Source of the DNA: an uncultured Duncaniella sp.
GTDB lineage: Bacteria > Bacteroidota > Bacteroidia > Bacteroidales > Muribaculaceae
Direction: 5' to 3'
DNA length: 64,000 nucleotides
Assembly: GCF_910577345.1 (NCBI RefSeq)
Contig: NZ_CAJTMT010000012.1
Span: 1-64,000, forward strand
Part shown: positions 31,492 through 39,254 of the stretch, piece after piece
Position numbering within the stretch: position 1 is the stretch's first letter
Layout: each line of letters opens with the position of its first letter
Made by a program: the position numbers and the translations under genes
Notes under the pieces: generated by a model
Told to the model about the DNA's origin: nothing
What the model saw: only the letters and a program-made list of their open reading frames with translations
The model's database searches: none

Positions 31492-33281
31492 AACCATATC
31501 TTCAAGTCGAAAATCTGACCAAAAGCTACGGCGACCGCCTGCTGTTTGATTCTGTCACCTTCGGAGTTAACGAAGGTGACAAGATCGGTCTCATCGCCAA
31601 AAATGGCACCGGAAAGTCAACCCTCCTGCGCATCCTCTCGGGAAGCGAGGCTCCTGACAGCGGCAGTGTCACATTCCGCAACGACCTCCGCGTCGGGTTT
31701 CTCGCACAGATGCCCGAATTCGAGCAGGGAAAATCAATAATGGACAATCTTCTGGCGACTGTCAAGCCGGAAGAGCATGAGGAATGGGGCCATGAGGACC
31801 GAATCAGACAGATGCTGTCGCAACTCGGGATTGATGACCCGGACAGGGAGGTGGACCACCTGTCGGGAGGACAGCTAAAACGCGTGGCACTTGCCCAGGT
31901 GCTTCTCGGCAATCCCGACTTGCTGATTCTTGACGAGCCTACCAACCACCTTGACCTCGCGTCTGTGGAATGGCTCGAAAACTATCTCACCCGAATGCGT
32001 GTGACACTGCTCATGGTGACACACGACCGATATTTCCTCGACCGTGTCTGCAACAAGATTATTGAAATCGACATGCAGCAGATTTTCACTTACGAAGGGA
32101 ATTTCGATCTCTACCTGCGCCGCCGTGCCGAAAGAATCGAAGCATTGACCGGTGAGCTCGCAAAAGTGAAGAATCTTCTGCGCAAGGAGCAGGAATGGAT
32201 GCGCCGTCAGCCACAGGCGCGAGCCGGAAAGGCACGTTACCGCATCAATGCTTTCTACGACCTGAAGGAACGCTCCCGGGCAAACTATGACGAAAAGCAG
32301 ATTGACCCGACGGAAATCAAATCGTCATACATAGGGTCAAAGATTTTCGAGGCAGAGGGTATCTCAAAACGTTTCGGCGAAAAGGTGATACTCGATGATT
32401 TCACATATACGTTCGCACGATATGAGAAACTCGGCATCATCGGAGGTAATGGCGTGGGAAAATCCACATTCGTCAAAATGCTGCAAGGGCTGGTTGCACC
32501 TGACAGCGGAGAGTGGAATGTCGGCGAGACCGTCCGTTTCGGCTACTATTCACAGGAAGGACTGCAACTTCCTCCCGGCAAAAAGGTGATTGACGCGATT
32601 ACGGACATCACAGAGGATGTGGTGGTCAACGGAACGACACACTACTCCCCCATGCAATTCCTCAACCGCTTCCTCTTCTCACCCGCCGACCAGCAGAAAT
32701 ATATCTCGACACTTAGCGGTGGAGAAATGCGCAGATTGAACCTCGCAGCCGTACTCATCACTCAACCGAACTTCCTGATACTCGACGAGCCAACGAATGA
32801 CCTTGACATCATGACGCTTGGTATCCTCGAAGACTATCTCAGGGACTTCAAGGGTTGCGTCATCGTGATTTCGCATGACCGCTTCTTCCTCGACTCGATT
32901 GTCGACCATCTATTCGTCATGGAAGGCAACGGCGTCATCAAGGACTTTCCCGGCAACTACAGCGATTACCGCGCCTATCTCAAGGAGCAGGCCAAAGCCG
33001 CACAGGCAACGGCAAAACCCGCTGCAGCAACCGCTCCCGCGCAGGCGCAACGGCGCGAGAATACCCGTCCGCAGAAACTGTCGTTCAAGGAACGCAAGGA
33101 GCTTGAAGCTCTGACGAAAGAAATTGATGAGCTGACAGAGGAAAAGTCGGCTCTCGAAGCCCTCTTCAACTCAGGAGCTGAAATCGCTGACATCGCAGAC
33201 AAAGCCAAACGTTACAGCGACCTTAAGGAAATCCTTGACGAAAAAGAGCTCCGCTGGCTTGAACTTTCGGAAAAAGAATAA
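31488..33281 (+). CDS. uup: ABC-F family ATPase, Uup type
   Basis: The 597-residue soluble protein has two ABC domains. Walker A motifs are AKNGTGKST near 40 and GGNGVGKST near 323. Signatures are LSGGQLKR and LSGGEMRR, followed by LDEPTNHLD and LDEPTNDLD. The linker WMRRQPQARAGKARYRIN is typical of Uup. An Ala/Pro-rich hinge and a charged C-terminal coiled coil (KELEALTKEIDELTEEKSAL) bind nucleic acid in Uup. ABC-F proteins act on the ribosome or on DNA intermediates, not in transport. It overlaps the CobW-type gene by ATGA, so it is coupled. Confidence 0.92.
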   Translation: MKPYLQVENLTKSYGDRLLFDSVTFGVNEGDKIGLIAKNGTGKSTLLRILSGSEAPDSGSVTFRNDLRVGFLAQMPEFEQGKSIMDNLLATVKPEEHEEWGHEDRIRQMLSQLGIDDPDREVDHLSGGQLKRVALAQVLLGNPDLLILDEPTNHLDLASVEWLENYLTRMRVTLLMVTHDRYFLDRVCNKIIEIDMQQIFTYEGNFDLYLRRRAERIEALTGELAKVKNLLRKEQEWMRRQPQARAGKARYRINAFYDLKERSRANYDEKQIDPTEIKSSYIGSKIFEAEGISKRFGEKVILDDFTYTFARYEKLGIIGGNGVGKSTFVKMLQGLVAPDSGEWNVGETVRFGYYSQEGLQLPPGKKVIDAITDITEDVVVNGTTHYSPMQFLNRFLFSPADQQKYISTLSGGEMRRLNLAAVLITQPNFLILDEPTNDLDIMTLGILEDYLRDFKGCVIVISHDRFFLDSIVDHLFVMEGNGVIKDFPGNYSDYRAYLKEQAKAAQATAKPAAATAPAQAQRRENTRPQKLSFKERKELEALTKEIDELTEEKSALEALFNSGAEIADIADKAKRYSDLKEILDEKELRWLELSEKE

Positions 33282-33294
33282 AAGGAGCCTCGAA

Positions 33295-33570
33295 TCACGG
33301 ATTATAGAGGTCCGGATTGAAGAAATCGGCAATGTCACGGGCATTTTCAAGAGCTTTCACCGCAGGGCTATCGGGATTGAGAAGTGCAGCTTTCGCATAA
33401 TCACCGGTAGCTCCTGCCCTATCTCCAAGACGCCACCGGAGTTTCCCACGATTGAAAATCAGAGTGTCATCTTCGGGTGAGGATTCGACAAGGCGGTCGA
33501 GCTCCAGAAGAGCCTCCTGCAGACATCCACGGGCTATCAGACTTTTATAATAAGGTGTGGTATCCATCAA
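33295..33570 (-). CDS. Small TPR protein
   Basis: A 91-residue protein made of about two and a half tetratricopeptide repeats: YYKSLIARGCLQEALLELDRLVES, DTLIFNRGKLRWRLGDRAGATGDYAKAALLNPDS. It has no signal peptide. It converges on the ABC-F gene with a 13-base gap. A minus-strand -7 box TAGCTTTG lies at 33683-33690, about 110 bases upstream. It probably serves as a small scaffold; its partner is unknown. Start at 33570 or one codon later. Confidence 0.75.
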   Translation of the reverse strand: MMDTTPYYKSLIARGCLQEALLELDRLVESSPEDDTLIFNRGKLRWRLGDRAGATGDYAKAALLNPDSPAVKALENARDIADFFNPDLYNP

Positions 33571-33712
33571 ATTTTGAACAAAAGTAGCGTTAACCGAGTT
33601 TAACTTTTAGAGACAGACTGAATTGACTGAGGATTTTATGCCCGTCAACACGAGGGATTCGCAGTCCGGCTCATTCGACACGCAAAGCTAATAAAAAGAA
33701 TTGTCATCCACA

Positions 33713-34981
33713 ATGAAGAAACTTCACTTTTTGCTTGCTCTGGCCATCGGGGCAGGGACATTGACGGCAAGCGCCATTGATCCGACCGCTACGGACTATA
33801 CGTTCATTGAATGTCAGGGTTCAGCCATCCCGTATCCCGACCGCAATGTCGAGGGTCTTGCATATCCCGACTCACTCGCTCCTGTCTATCTCAACCATGT
33901 GGGCCGTCACGGTGCGAGGTTTCTATCGTCGTCGAAATATACAAATTCGCTGCTCCGTTCACTCCACAAGGCTGATTCGCTACGCACAATCACGCCGATG
34001 GGCCGTGAACTTATAAAAGTGTGCGATCTCGTTGTGGCGAGGACAGCCGGACGATGGGGTGCGCTCGACTCGCTTGGCATGGCTGAACAGCGGGCAATCG
34101 CATCGCGCGCGTTCATGGCATTCAAACCGCTTTTCGATAATACCAAAATCAATGCAATCGCATCATACGTCCCCCGCTGCGTGATGTCGATGGATGAATT
34201 CACCCATCAGCTGACACGGTTGAACAACAAGGTTGAAATCTACATGTCGTCCGGTCGGCAGAATTCTCCACTCGTTCGTCCTTGGACCGACGATGAGGCC
34301 TACAAGGCTTTCATGGCGAGCGAAGAATGGCATAAGGTCTATGATGACTATGTCGACTCTCATGTCCCCGTGACAGTTGCCGAGCGCGCACTCGGAAAGA
34401 ATTATCCCTTCAATGGCGACGAGGCACGCGACATCAGTCAGGCCATCTATAAAGTGCTTGCCGGATGTGCGGCCATGTCCATCGACATTGATTTGCAGAA
34501 ATATTTTACCAAAGCTGAGATAAACTCATTGTGGAGCGTGGAAAATCTGCATCACTATCTGACCCACTCTGCCTCCACCCTTTCAAGCGCGCCTCCGGAA
34601 CTTGCCTCGCGTCTGCTTTCCGAACTGATCGCCACTCTCGACAGCGCCGTGGAGGGGAAGAATCCTTACAGTGTAATGCTCAGATTCGGACATGCCGAGA
34701 CCATGATGCCACTTCTCGCGCTCATACATGTCCCCGGCTGCTATTACATGACCAACTATTTTGATACTGTAGGCCTCCACTGGCGCGATTTCTACGTCGT
34801 GCCCATGGCCTCGAACCTACAGATGATTCTCTTCCGTTCGGAAAGCGGGAAATATTATCTCCGTGTTGACCTTAACGAACAGCCTGTACCGCTCATTCCG
34901 GGGCGTCAGACCATATATATCCCCTGGGCTACCGCACGCGAGTATCTCAACCGTTGCTTGCCTATACAGTATCAGAATTAA
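33713..34981 (+). CDS. Histidine acid phosphatase (MINPP/phytase-like), secreted
   Basis: The 422-residue protein starts at the ATG at 33713 with a signal peptide (MKKLHFLLALAIGAGTLTASA). The histidine-phosphatase clan-2 motifs are present: nucleophile loop HVGRHGARFLSS near 65 and the proton-donor block RFGHAETMMPLL near 325 (HAE type). The HAE variant is typical of multiple-inositol-polyphosphate phosphatases, including gut Bacteroides phytases. Release of phosphate from phytate or other phosphomonoesters outside the cytoplasm is the likely role. A small hairpin (AGTCCGGA/TCCGGACT, 34986-35003) follows the stop. Confidence 0.88.
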   Translation: MKKLHFLLALAIGAGTLTASAIDPTATDYTFIECQGSAIPYPDRNVEGLAYPDSLAPVYLNHVGRHGARFLSSSKYTNSLLRSLHKADSLRTITPMGRELIKVCDLVVARTAGRWGALDSLGMAEQRAIASRAFMAFKPLFDNTKINAIASYVPRCVMSMDEFTHQLTRLNNKVEIYMSSGRQNSPLVRPWTDDEAYKAFMASEEWHKVYDDYVDSHVPVTVAERALGKNYPFNGDEARDISQAIYKVLAGCAAMSIDIDLQKYFTKAEINSLWSVENLHHYLTHSASTLSSAPPELASRLLSELIATLDSAVEGKNPYSVMLRFGHAETMMPLLALIHVPGCYYMTNYFDTVGLHWRDFYVVPMASNLQMILFRSESGKYYLRVDLNEQPVPLIPGRQTIYIPWATAREYLNRCLPIQYQN

Positions 34982-35049
34982 CCACAGTCCGGAAATCCGG
35001 ACTTACAACACCTCTTTATTGTAGGACAACTCTCTCCAATCATTAAATC

Positions 35050-35895
35050 ATGAACAGAACAAACACACTTCAGCCTGAATTGGCAGAAGTCATCGCCTGT
35101 GCAAAACAAGCAGGGCAAATCGCCATGCAGTATTTTCGCAGCGGCCACAGAATTGAAATGCACAATAAGCTAAATGACAGCGATATTGTGACCATAGCGG
35201 ATAAGGAATGTGAGATCTGCATCAAGGATTTCATACGAAAAAACTATCCGGAACATTCCATATTGTCGGAAGAATCGGGAGAAACGTGCGGTGATGCGCA
35301 GTACCGCTGGGTGATTGACCCGATTGACGGCACGACCAACTTCTATTCGGGGATTCCATTATGGGGAATCAGTATCGGTGTTGAGTTCGGAGGTGTCACC
35401 GAATTGGGTGTAGTGTATCTTCCGGCAACCGACGAGCTCTTTTATGCACAAAGGGGCCAAGGAGCCTATCTGAATGACCGTCGCATACATGTCACCCCGG
35501 AGACCAAATTATCGCGGGCAGTCATTTCAACCGGATTCCCTGTCGACAAGGATGTCAACCCCGACAACAATCTCGACAACCTTGCCGCCATCCTGCCTCT
35601 CGTCAGAGACATCAGAAGACTCGGCGCGGCCACAGCCGACATCTGCTATGTCGCTGCCGGATTCCTCAGTGGCTACTGGGAACTGAACCTACATGAATGG
35701 GACGTGAATGCAGCCCTCCTGATCCTGTCGGAAGCAGGAGGCAAATCCACCCGCTTCCGACAGGACCGCGGAATCTCCATCCTCTGCGCCAACCCCTCAA
35801 TCCACGACCAACTCCTCCCCTATCTCAACACATCCCCACGGATGGAGAGAAATTTTAATTATGTTTGGCATTTATATACAAATGTACATCAATAA
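35050..35895 (+). CDS. Inositol-monophosphatase-family protein
   Basis: The 281-residue protein has the lithium-sensitive phosphatase signature: metal-binding Glu in SILSEESGE, the DPIDGTTNF block near 97, and the second block LHEWDVNAALLILSEAGG near 215-232. Family members dephosphorylate inositol-1-phosphate, 3'-phosphoadenosine phosphates or sugar phosphates; this sequence alone does not decide. Its tail of about 20 residues past the fold is slightly longer than usual. It follows a phytase-like phosphatase gene, and a joint role in inositol-phosphate use is a tempting but unproven link. Confidence 0.9.
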   Translation: MNRTNTLQPELAEVIACAKQAGQIAMQYFRSGHRIEMHNKLNDSDIVTIADKECEICIKDFIRKNYPEHSILSEESGETCGDAQYRWVIDPIDGTTNFYSGIPLWGISIGVEFGGVTELGVVYLPATDELFYAQRGQGAYLNDRRIHVTPETKLSRAVISTGFPVDKDVNPDNNLDNLAAILPLVRDIRRLGAATADICYVAAGFLSGYWELNLHEWDVNAALLILSEAGGKSTRFRQDRGISILCANPSIHDQLLPYLNTSPRMERNFNYVWHLYTNVHQ

Positions 35896-35935
35896 AATTG
35901 AATATGCAAATGTAAGTATACATGTAATATAACAA

Positions 35936-35969
35936 AAGGGCTTATTCCGGTTTGAAAGAATAAGCCCTT
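35936..35969. terminator. Bidirectional-looking terminator
   Basis: AAGGGCTTATTC pairs perfectly with GAATAAGCCCTT over 12 bases. It lies between the convergent inositol-phosphatase and DUF2158 genes. The minus-strand side ends in TTTTGTTATATT, so it best serves the DUF2158 gene but could stop both. Confidence 0.85.
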
Positions 35970-36036
35970 AAAATGATGACGAACTGTGTAAGTGCAAAAT
36001 GAGCTAAAATAATAGCTACAGAACGATTATTTCGGG

Positions 36037-36237
36037 TTATCTATATCCAGAAATACAATCTGATTTTTGTGATAATGCGACTACCTCTTCGGGCATTGAC
36101 ATTGTCAGATTGAATTTTTGTTCTACTTGATTAAAGTAGACACACTGTACCTCCCCTTCAGAAATAGACATAACTGTCATCTGAACGTCTTTTTCAGAGT
36201 TCAGACAAACCACATCTCCAATTTTAAGTTTGTTCAT
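36037..36237 (-). CDS. DUF2158 (YodC-like) small protein
   Basis: This 66-residue protein starts MNKLKIGDVVCLNSEKDVQMTV and continues EGEVQCVYFNQVEQKF. This is the pattern of the YodC/DUF2158 family, which begins with a KIGDVV-type strand and has a C-x-W/Y-F motif. It is soluble and probably a small beta barrel. The family's function is unknown and members often sit near mobile DNA. Here it begins an AT-rich stretch that leads to the IS1595 transposase. Confidence 0.85.
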   Translation of the reverse strand: MNKLKIGDVVCLNSEKDVQMTVMSISEGEVQCVYFNQVEQKFNLTMSMPEEVVALSQKSDCISGYR

Positions 36238-36317
36238 TTTACTTGGTTGATTGATATTAAACTAATGCGCGACACTTAACCAGCCACGCTTTGGTATTAA
36301 TTCTAAAGTTGATTATA

Positions 36318-36354
36318 GATATTATGGGGGTAGTGCGAATACCCCCATAATATC
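36318..36354. terminator. Perfect 15-base-pair hairpin
   Basis: GATATTATGGGGGTA pairs with TACCCCCATAATATC around a seven-base loop. It lies between two minus-strand genes, 19 bases past the stop of the 147-residue gene. There is no clear uridine run on either side, so termination is likely but not certain. Confidence 0.6.
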
Positions 36355-36372
36355 TGTATTAAAAAATGAGTG

Positions 36373-36816
36373 CTAATCAGATGACTTTGTATATATTTTC
36401 TCGATGGAGAAGCTATTCCCCTTTCCATGCCGAATAAAAGTAAACCGAATGGGATTTTCGGTGACATTTAAAGTTTCGCCGTTGTCTAATAAAAACATAA
36501 ATCCCTCATCATCATTCACGATATTTAATAAAGGACTATTATACTCTCTTTGCCCTTTAATCTTAATGTAGGCTGTCGCGTTCTCTATCGCAACATATTC
36601 AAGTTTGCAGTCTTTTATATGGGTCAATCGTGGTTCGCCCAAAAAATATATCATTTCAGCGTCAGGATGATTTGATACAACTTCTTTATAGGAAAGATTG
36701 TCTTGATTAATTAAGGTTTTGGCAATGTGGATTACAAGCAGAATTGAGATAGCAAGGATTGGCAATCCTATAATTCCACCACACACCCACATAATTATTT
36801 TGACGCATTTCTTCAT
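36373..36816 (-). CDS. Membrane-anchored hypothetical protein
   Basis: A 147-residue protein with one N-terminal membrane helix (residues 5-30, IIMWVCGGIIGLPILAISI), then about 110 polar residues with alternating strands (DCKLEYVAIENATAYIKIKG, GFMFLLDNGETLNVTE). No family was recognised. It is AT-rich like the adjacent mobile segment. The structured element at 36831-37069 lies directly upstream of its start and could form its 5' leader if transcription comes from the right. Confidence 0.65.
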   Translation of the reverse strand: MKKCVKIIMWVCGGIIGLPILAISILLVIHIAKTLINQDNLSYKEVVSNHPDAEMIYFLGEPRLTHIKDCKLEYVAIENATAYIKIKGQREYNSPLLNIVNDDEGFMFLLDNGETLNVTENPIRFTFIRHGKGNSFSIEKIYTKSSD

Positions 36817-36830
36817 TTTTTCAAAAGTTT

Positions 36831-37069
36831 ATTGGTTAGTTTGCAATATTGCCTGAGTTATTGCCCGACCAATAAAAATAGTGGTGGGCTTTTGCATCCT
36901 GTACGATTCAGAGGCACTGCCATGCCCACACAACATACAAGACACTAAGCCCACCAAACAAGCCATACCCCTGAACAGAGGTACGACAAGATTGTGGGCG
37001 TTTAGTGCATTGTCCCCGTTGTGTTGAAAATTGGCAGTTTTCTGAATCGAGTACAATAGCATTAAACGC
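36831..37069 (-). ncRNA. Candidate structured RNA or multi-stem DNA element
   Basis: No gene is supported in these 240 bases. Three domains fold strongly. Domain A: GCGTTTAGTGC and ATTGT (36998-37013) against ACAAT and GCATTAAACGC (37053-37069), with an inner GAAAA/TTTTC hairpin. Domain B: GGTGGGCTT (36883-36891) against AAGCCCACC (36947-36955), enclosing TCCTGTACG/CATACAAGA (36897-36905, 36934-36942) and GGCA/TGCC. Domain C: ATTGGT/ACCAAT (36831-36836, 36868-36873) enclosing GCAATA/TATTGC. The strand is uncertain: wobble pairs favour minus in B and plus in A. It could be an RNA, a leader or a transfer/replication site. Confidence 0.5.
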
Positions 37070-37080
37070 TATTCGTTTAC

Positions 37081-37120
37081 AAAAATGCAAGCGGATAAGA
37101 CCTCTATCCTATCCGCTTGC
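37081..37120 (-). terminator. Terminator of the P63C gene
   Basis: GCAAGCGGATA (37087-37097) pairs with TATCCGCTTGC (37110-37120). On the minus strand it is followed by ATTTTTG. It lies 48 bases past the P63C stop. Confidence 0.85.
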
Positions 37121-37167
37121 AAATATAGTGATATTTTTGATGTATGCAAAAGAATTACATTGTATAT

Positions 37168-38190
37168 TTATGCCTCTCTGCCCTCATCATTGTTTCTCTT
37201 GTCCTTTCGAGGATTGTAGTTTAGGGCTTGCATGAGATTGTTATTAAATGATGACTTTGGCATATCACCTTTTACATCCTCTATTGGGGAAATAGTGTGT
37301 CCATCTTCATCAAAGTCAAAGGGAAGTTCTAATTGCCCATTTTGTCGTTCTTTTAGCTTCTTAAATTGTCGCCACATTTGCTCCATATTGTCTGATAGTT
37401 GAAAAAGAGTGACAATCTGTGTTATCTGTGATGATAGAGCTGGATGGCCTACATCCTCCGTAAGGCTTTGATGTAATCGAGCTGTATTATTCCCTTTGGC
37501 ACTTTTAGGTGTTTTGTTCTTTAGCTCGTCTAATACACCAGTAGGCAGTTGCTTGTAAATTAAATCGTTAGTCCATTTACCGATAACACCGGGCCTTTTA
37601 CGAATATCTTTAATGGTGTAATCCCATCCATTTAATCTAAAAAGTTCTTTGTAATATATATCGGGGAACCTCTTCTGCCAAGGCAGCAATTCTTCCGATA
37701 TATAGGCTTTTAATATTTTTTGCAGCTCATCTTTTTCGCGGTCATGTTGATAGCCTGTAGCTTCATCAACCAAAGCAATAATACCTGTTTTTGCTAAAGC
37801 TCTTATTAGGATTTCTGCTTTTTGAGCTACAATAGTTTGAGAGGGGGTTAAATCTCCAACCTCTCTTGCATGTAAATATATATCACAAACTATAGGTAAA
37901 ATCAAACAATTAAAACCATTTTGGACAGTCCCTTTTATTGACAAATAGCTTATAGGCCTGATCACCTTCATAACATCCTCATCTATATATTTTTGAAGAT
38001 TTTTAGCATCCATAAATGTAGGGATGTTGATCACTCGTGAATTTCCACGAGCAGGTCGGCCTAACGCTTTAAAGACAGATGCTTGAGTTAGCACTCTTGT
38101 ACCATCATTCAAAACGGCACATGGTATTTCTACATCACCGATTGTTAAGGAGCCTTCATATTTTGCAATGGGACGTTTTATTTTATCCAT
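37168..38190 (-). CDS. P63C domain protein, IS1595 cargo
   Basis: The 340-residue protein opens with an antirepressor-like segment (LNDGTRVLTQASVFKALGRPARG). It has the P63C core: DLTPSQTIVAQKAEILIRALAKTGIIALVDEATGYQHDR, then ELLPWQKRFPDIYYKELFRLNGW. A charged C-terminal tail follows. P63C (PF10546) is known from phage and mobile-element proteins; its biochemical function is not established. Its ATG overlaps the transposase stop by eight bases, so both are made from one message. A terminator at 37081-37120 closes the unit. Confidence 0.9.
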   Translation of the reverse strand: MDKIKRPIAKYEGSLTIGDVEIPCAVLNDGTRVLTQASVFKALGRPARGNSRVINIPTFMDAKNLQKYIDEDVMKVIRPISYLSIKGTVQNGFNCLILPIVCDIYLHAREVGDLTPSQTIVAQKAEILIRALAKTGIIALVDEATGYQHDREKDELQKILKAYISEELLPWQKRFPDIYYKELFRLNGWDYTIKDIRKRPGVIGKWTNDLIYKQLPTGVLDELKNKTPKSAKGNNTARLHQSLTEDVGHPALSSQITQIVTLFQLSDNMEQMWRQFKKLKERQNGQLELPFDFDEDGHTISPIEDVKGDMPKSSFNNNLMQALNYNPRKDKRNNDEGREA

Positions 38191-39130
38191 AAATGAGTTC
38201 TTTATAAGTTAATCTATGTTGTGTATTTTGAAGGAGAAAGTTGAAACGCTCACCATCGGAATGGTGACGTGTGTTGTAGCGATAGACGCACTCATCAATG
38301 TATCGTTGAATATGCTTACGCGACCAATGGTAATATATACCCATTATGCTACGCTTTACTATCGCCCAAAATCCCTCGATGCTGTTTGTCGTCAGTTCTC
38401 CGCAACCATAGAATCCTGCTCCATGGTTAACATTCCGATGGTCGTAAAGATAATCTGCTGCCTCGCTGTAGTCCCATTCATCAGTGTAGAGTTCACTCCC
38501 AACTTTGACATGTTTTAGGATTATTGGGAACAAAGTCTTTGAACGTGTGTTTGCCACAACTTTCGCAATTACCTTCCCTCCACGCTGTAACATGCCGAAG
38601 ACCGGAACTTTGTCCTTGAAACTACGGCCTTGACATTTCTTCACTTTCTTGTCTTTATGGCGGTTCTTATTCTTGCCGCCAACGAATGTCTCGTCAATCT
38701 CAACAGCTCCATTTAGTTTATGGCTGTTATCATTGTTGACATCCTCGTCAATATCATTACTTATTCCAAAGCAATTACGGATGCGTTGTAGCATGAACCA
38801 TGCCGTCTTTTGCGTCACATCAATATCGCGCGACAACTGAGCGGAGGATATGCCTTTCTTGTGCGAGGTCACAAGCCAAATAGCCACAAACCATTTGCGC
38901 AACTCAACTTTTGAGCTATCAAACAAAGTATTTGTCTTGACATTGAAATATTTCCCTGTGTTTTTACACCGGAATTTATTATCTTTGCACTTGTAGACTT
39001 TCGATGTCGGGTCAAATGGACTCTCCACGTCTCCCGGCCATCGGAGCCGTTCCAAATGGTCAATGCAACTTTGCTCATTCGGAAAAGCCTCGAACACTTC
39101 GATTATGGATTTGAAATCTTTGTCTATCAT
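38183..39130 (-). CDS. IS1595-family transposase
   Basis: The 315-residue protein starts best at the ATG at 39130 (MIDKDFKSIIEVFEAFPNEQ). An in-frame ATG at 39157 lies inside the promoter's -7 box. It has an N-terminal zinc-ribbon-like region (VYKCKDNKFRCKNTGKYF) and an HTH-like block (GISSAQLSRDIDVTQKTAWFML). The ISXO2-like catalytic domain has EIDETFVGG, SELYTDEWDYS and TTNSIEGFWAIVKRS, followed by YIDECVYRYNTR, a typical end. It looks complete and potentially active. Terminal repeats could not be found by eye. Confidence 0.94.
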   Translation of the reverse strand: MIDKDFKSIIEVFEAFPNEQSCIDHLERLRWPGDVESPFDPTSKVYKCKDNKFRCKNTGKYFNVKTNTLFDSSKVELRKWFVAIWLVTSHKKGISSAQLSRDIDVTQKTAWFMLQRIRNCFGISNDIDEDVNNDNSHKLNGAVEIDETFVGGKNKNRHKDKKVKKCQGRSFKDKVPVFGMLQRGGKVIAKVVANTRSKTLFPIILKHVKVGSELYTDEWDYSEAADYLYDHRNVNHGAGFYGCGELTTNSIEGFWAIVKRSIMGIYYHWSRKHIQRYIDECVYRYNTRHHSDGERFNFLLQNTQHRLTYKELIYG

Positions 39131-39154
39131 ACAAAACTTATTATTCGTATGCGA

Positions 39155-39186
39155 CAAATTTAAGAATAATTTTACACTAATGCAAA
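39155..39186 (-). promoter_or_regulatory. Promoter of the transposase-P63C unit
   Basis: On the minus strand TTTG (39183-39186), a 20-base gap, then TAAATTTG (39155-39162). It is a full match to the Bacteroidota pattern and places the start of transcription near 39148, after the upstream in-frame ATG. Confidence 0.8.
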
Positions 39187-39254
39187 TATTTGTGTAATTT
39201 TATATATAAATACCTTATGTTTTTAAATAGGGTGATGGACAATTAAAATTACCA

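Larger units (their letters stand above)
37081..39186 (-). mobile_element. IS1595-type element with P63C passenger (ends not defined)
   Basis: The span covers the transposase promoter, transposase, overlapping P63C gene and terminator as one transcription unit. IS1595-family elements often carry passenger genes, which fits. Clear terminal inverted repeats and an 8-base target duplication were looked for on both sides and not recognised, so the true borders may lie outside these coordinates. The left border could include the structured element at 36831-37069. Confidence 0.6.

Noticed and set aside
36829..37090. Small minus-strand proteins in the multi-stem element
   Set aside because: The frames are interrupted differently from each other, have no domain, and the sequence is better explained by base-paired stems.
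39187..39254. Right terminal inverted repeat of the IS1595 element
   Set aside because: The sequence ending near gggtgatggac had no convincing partner on the left side beyond a few bases, so no ends were called.
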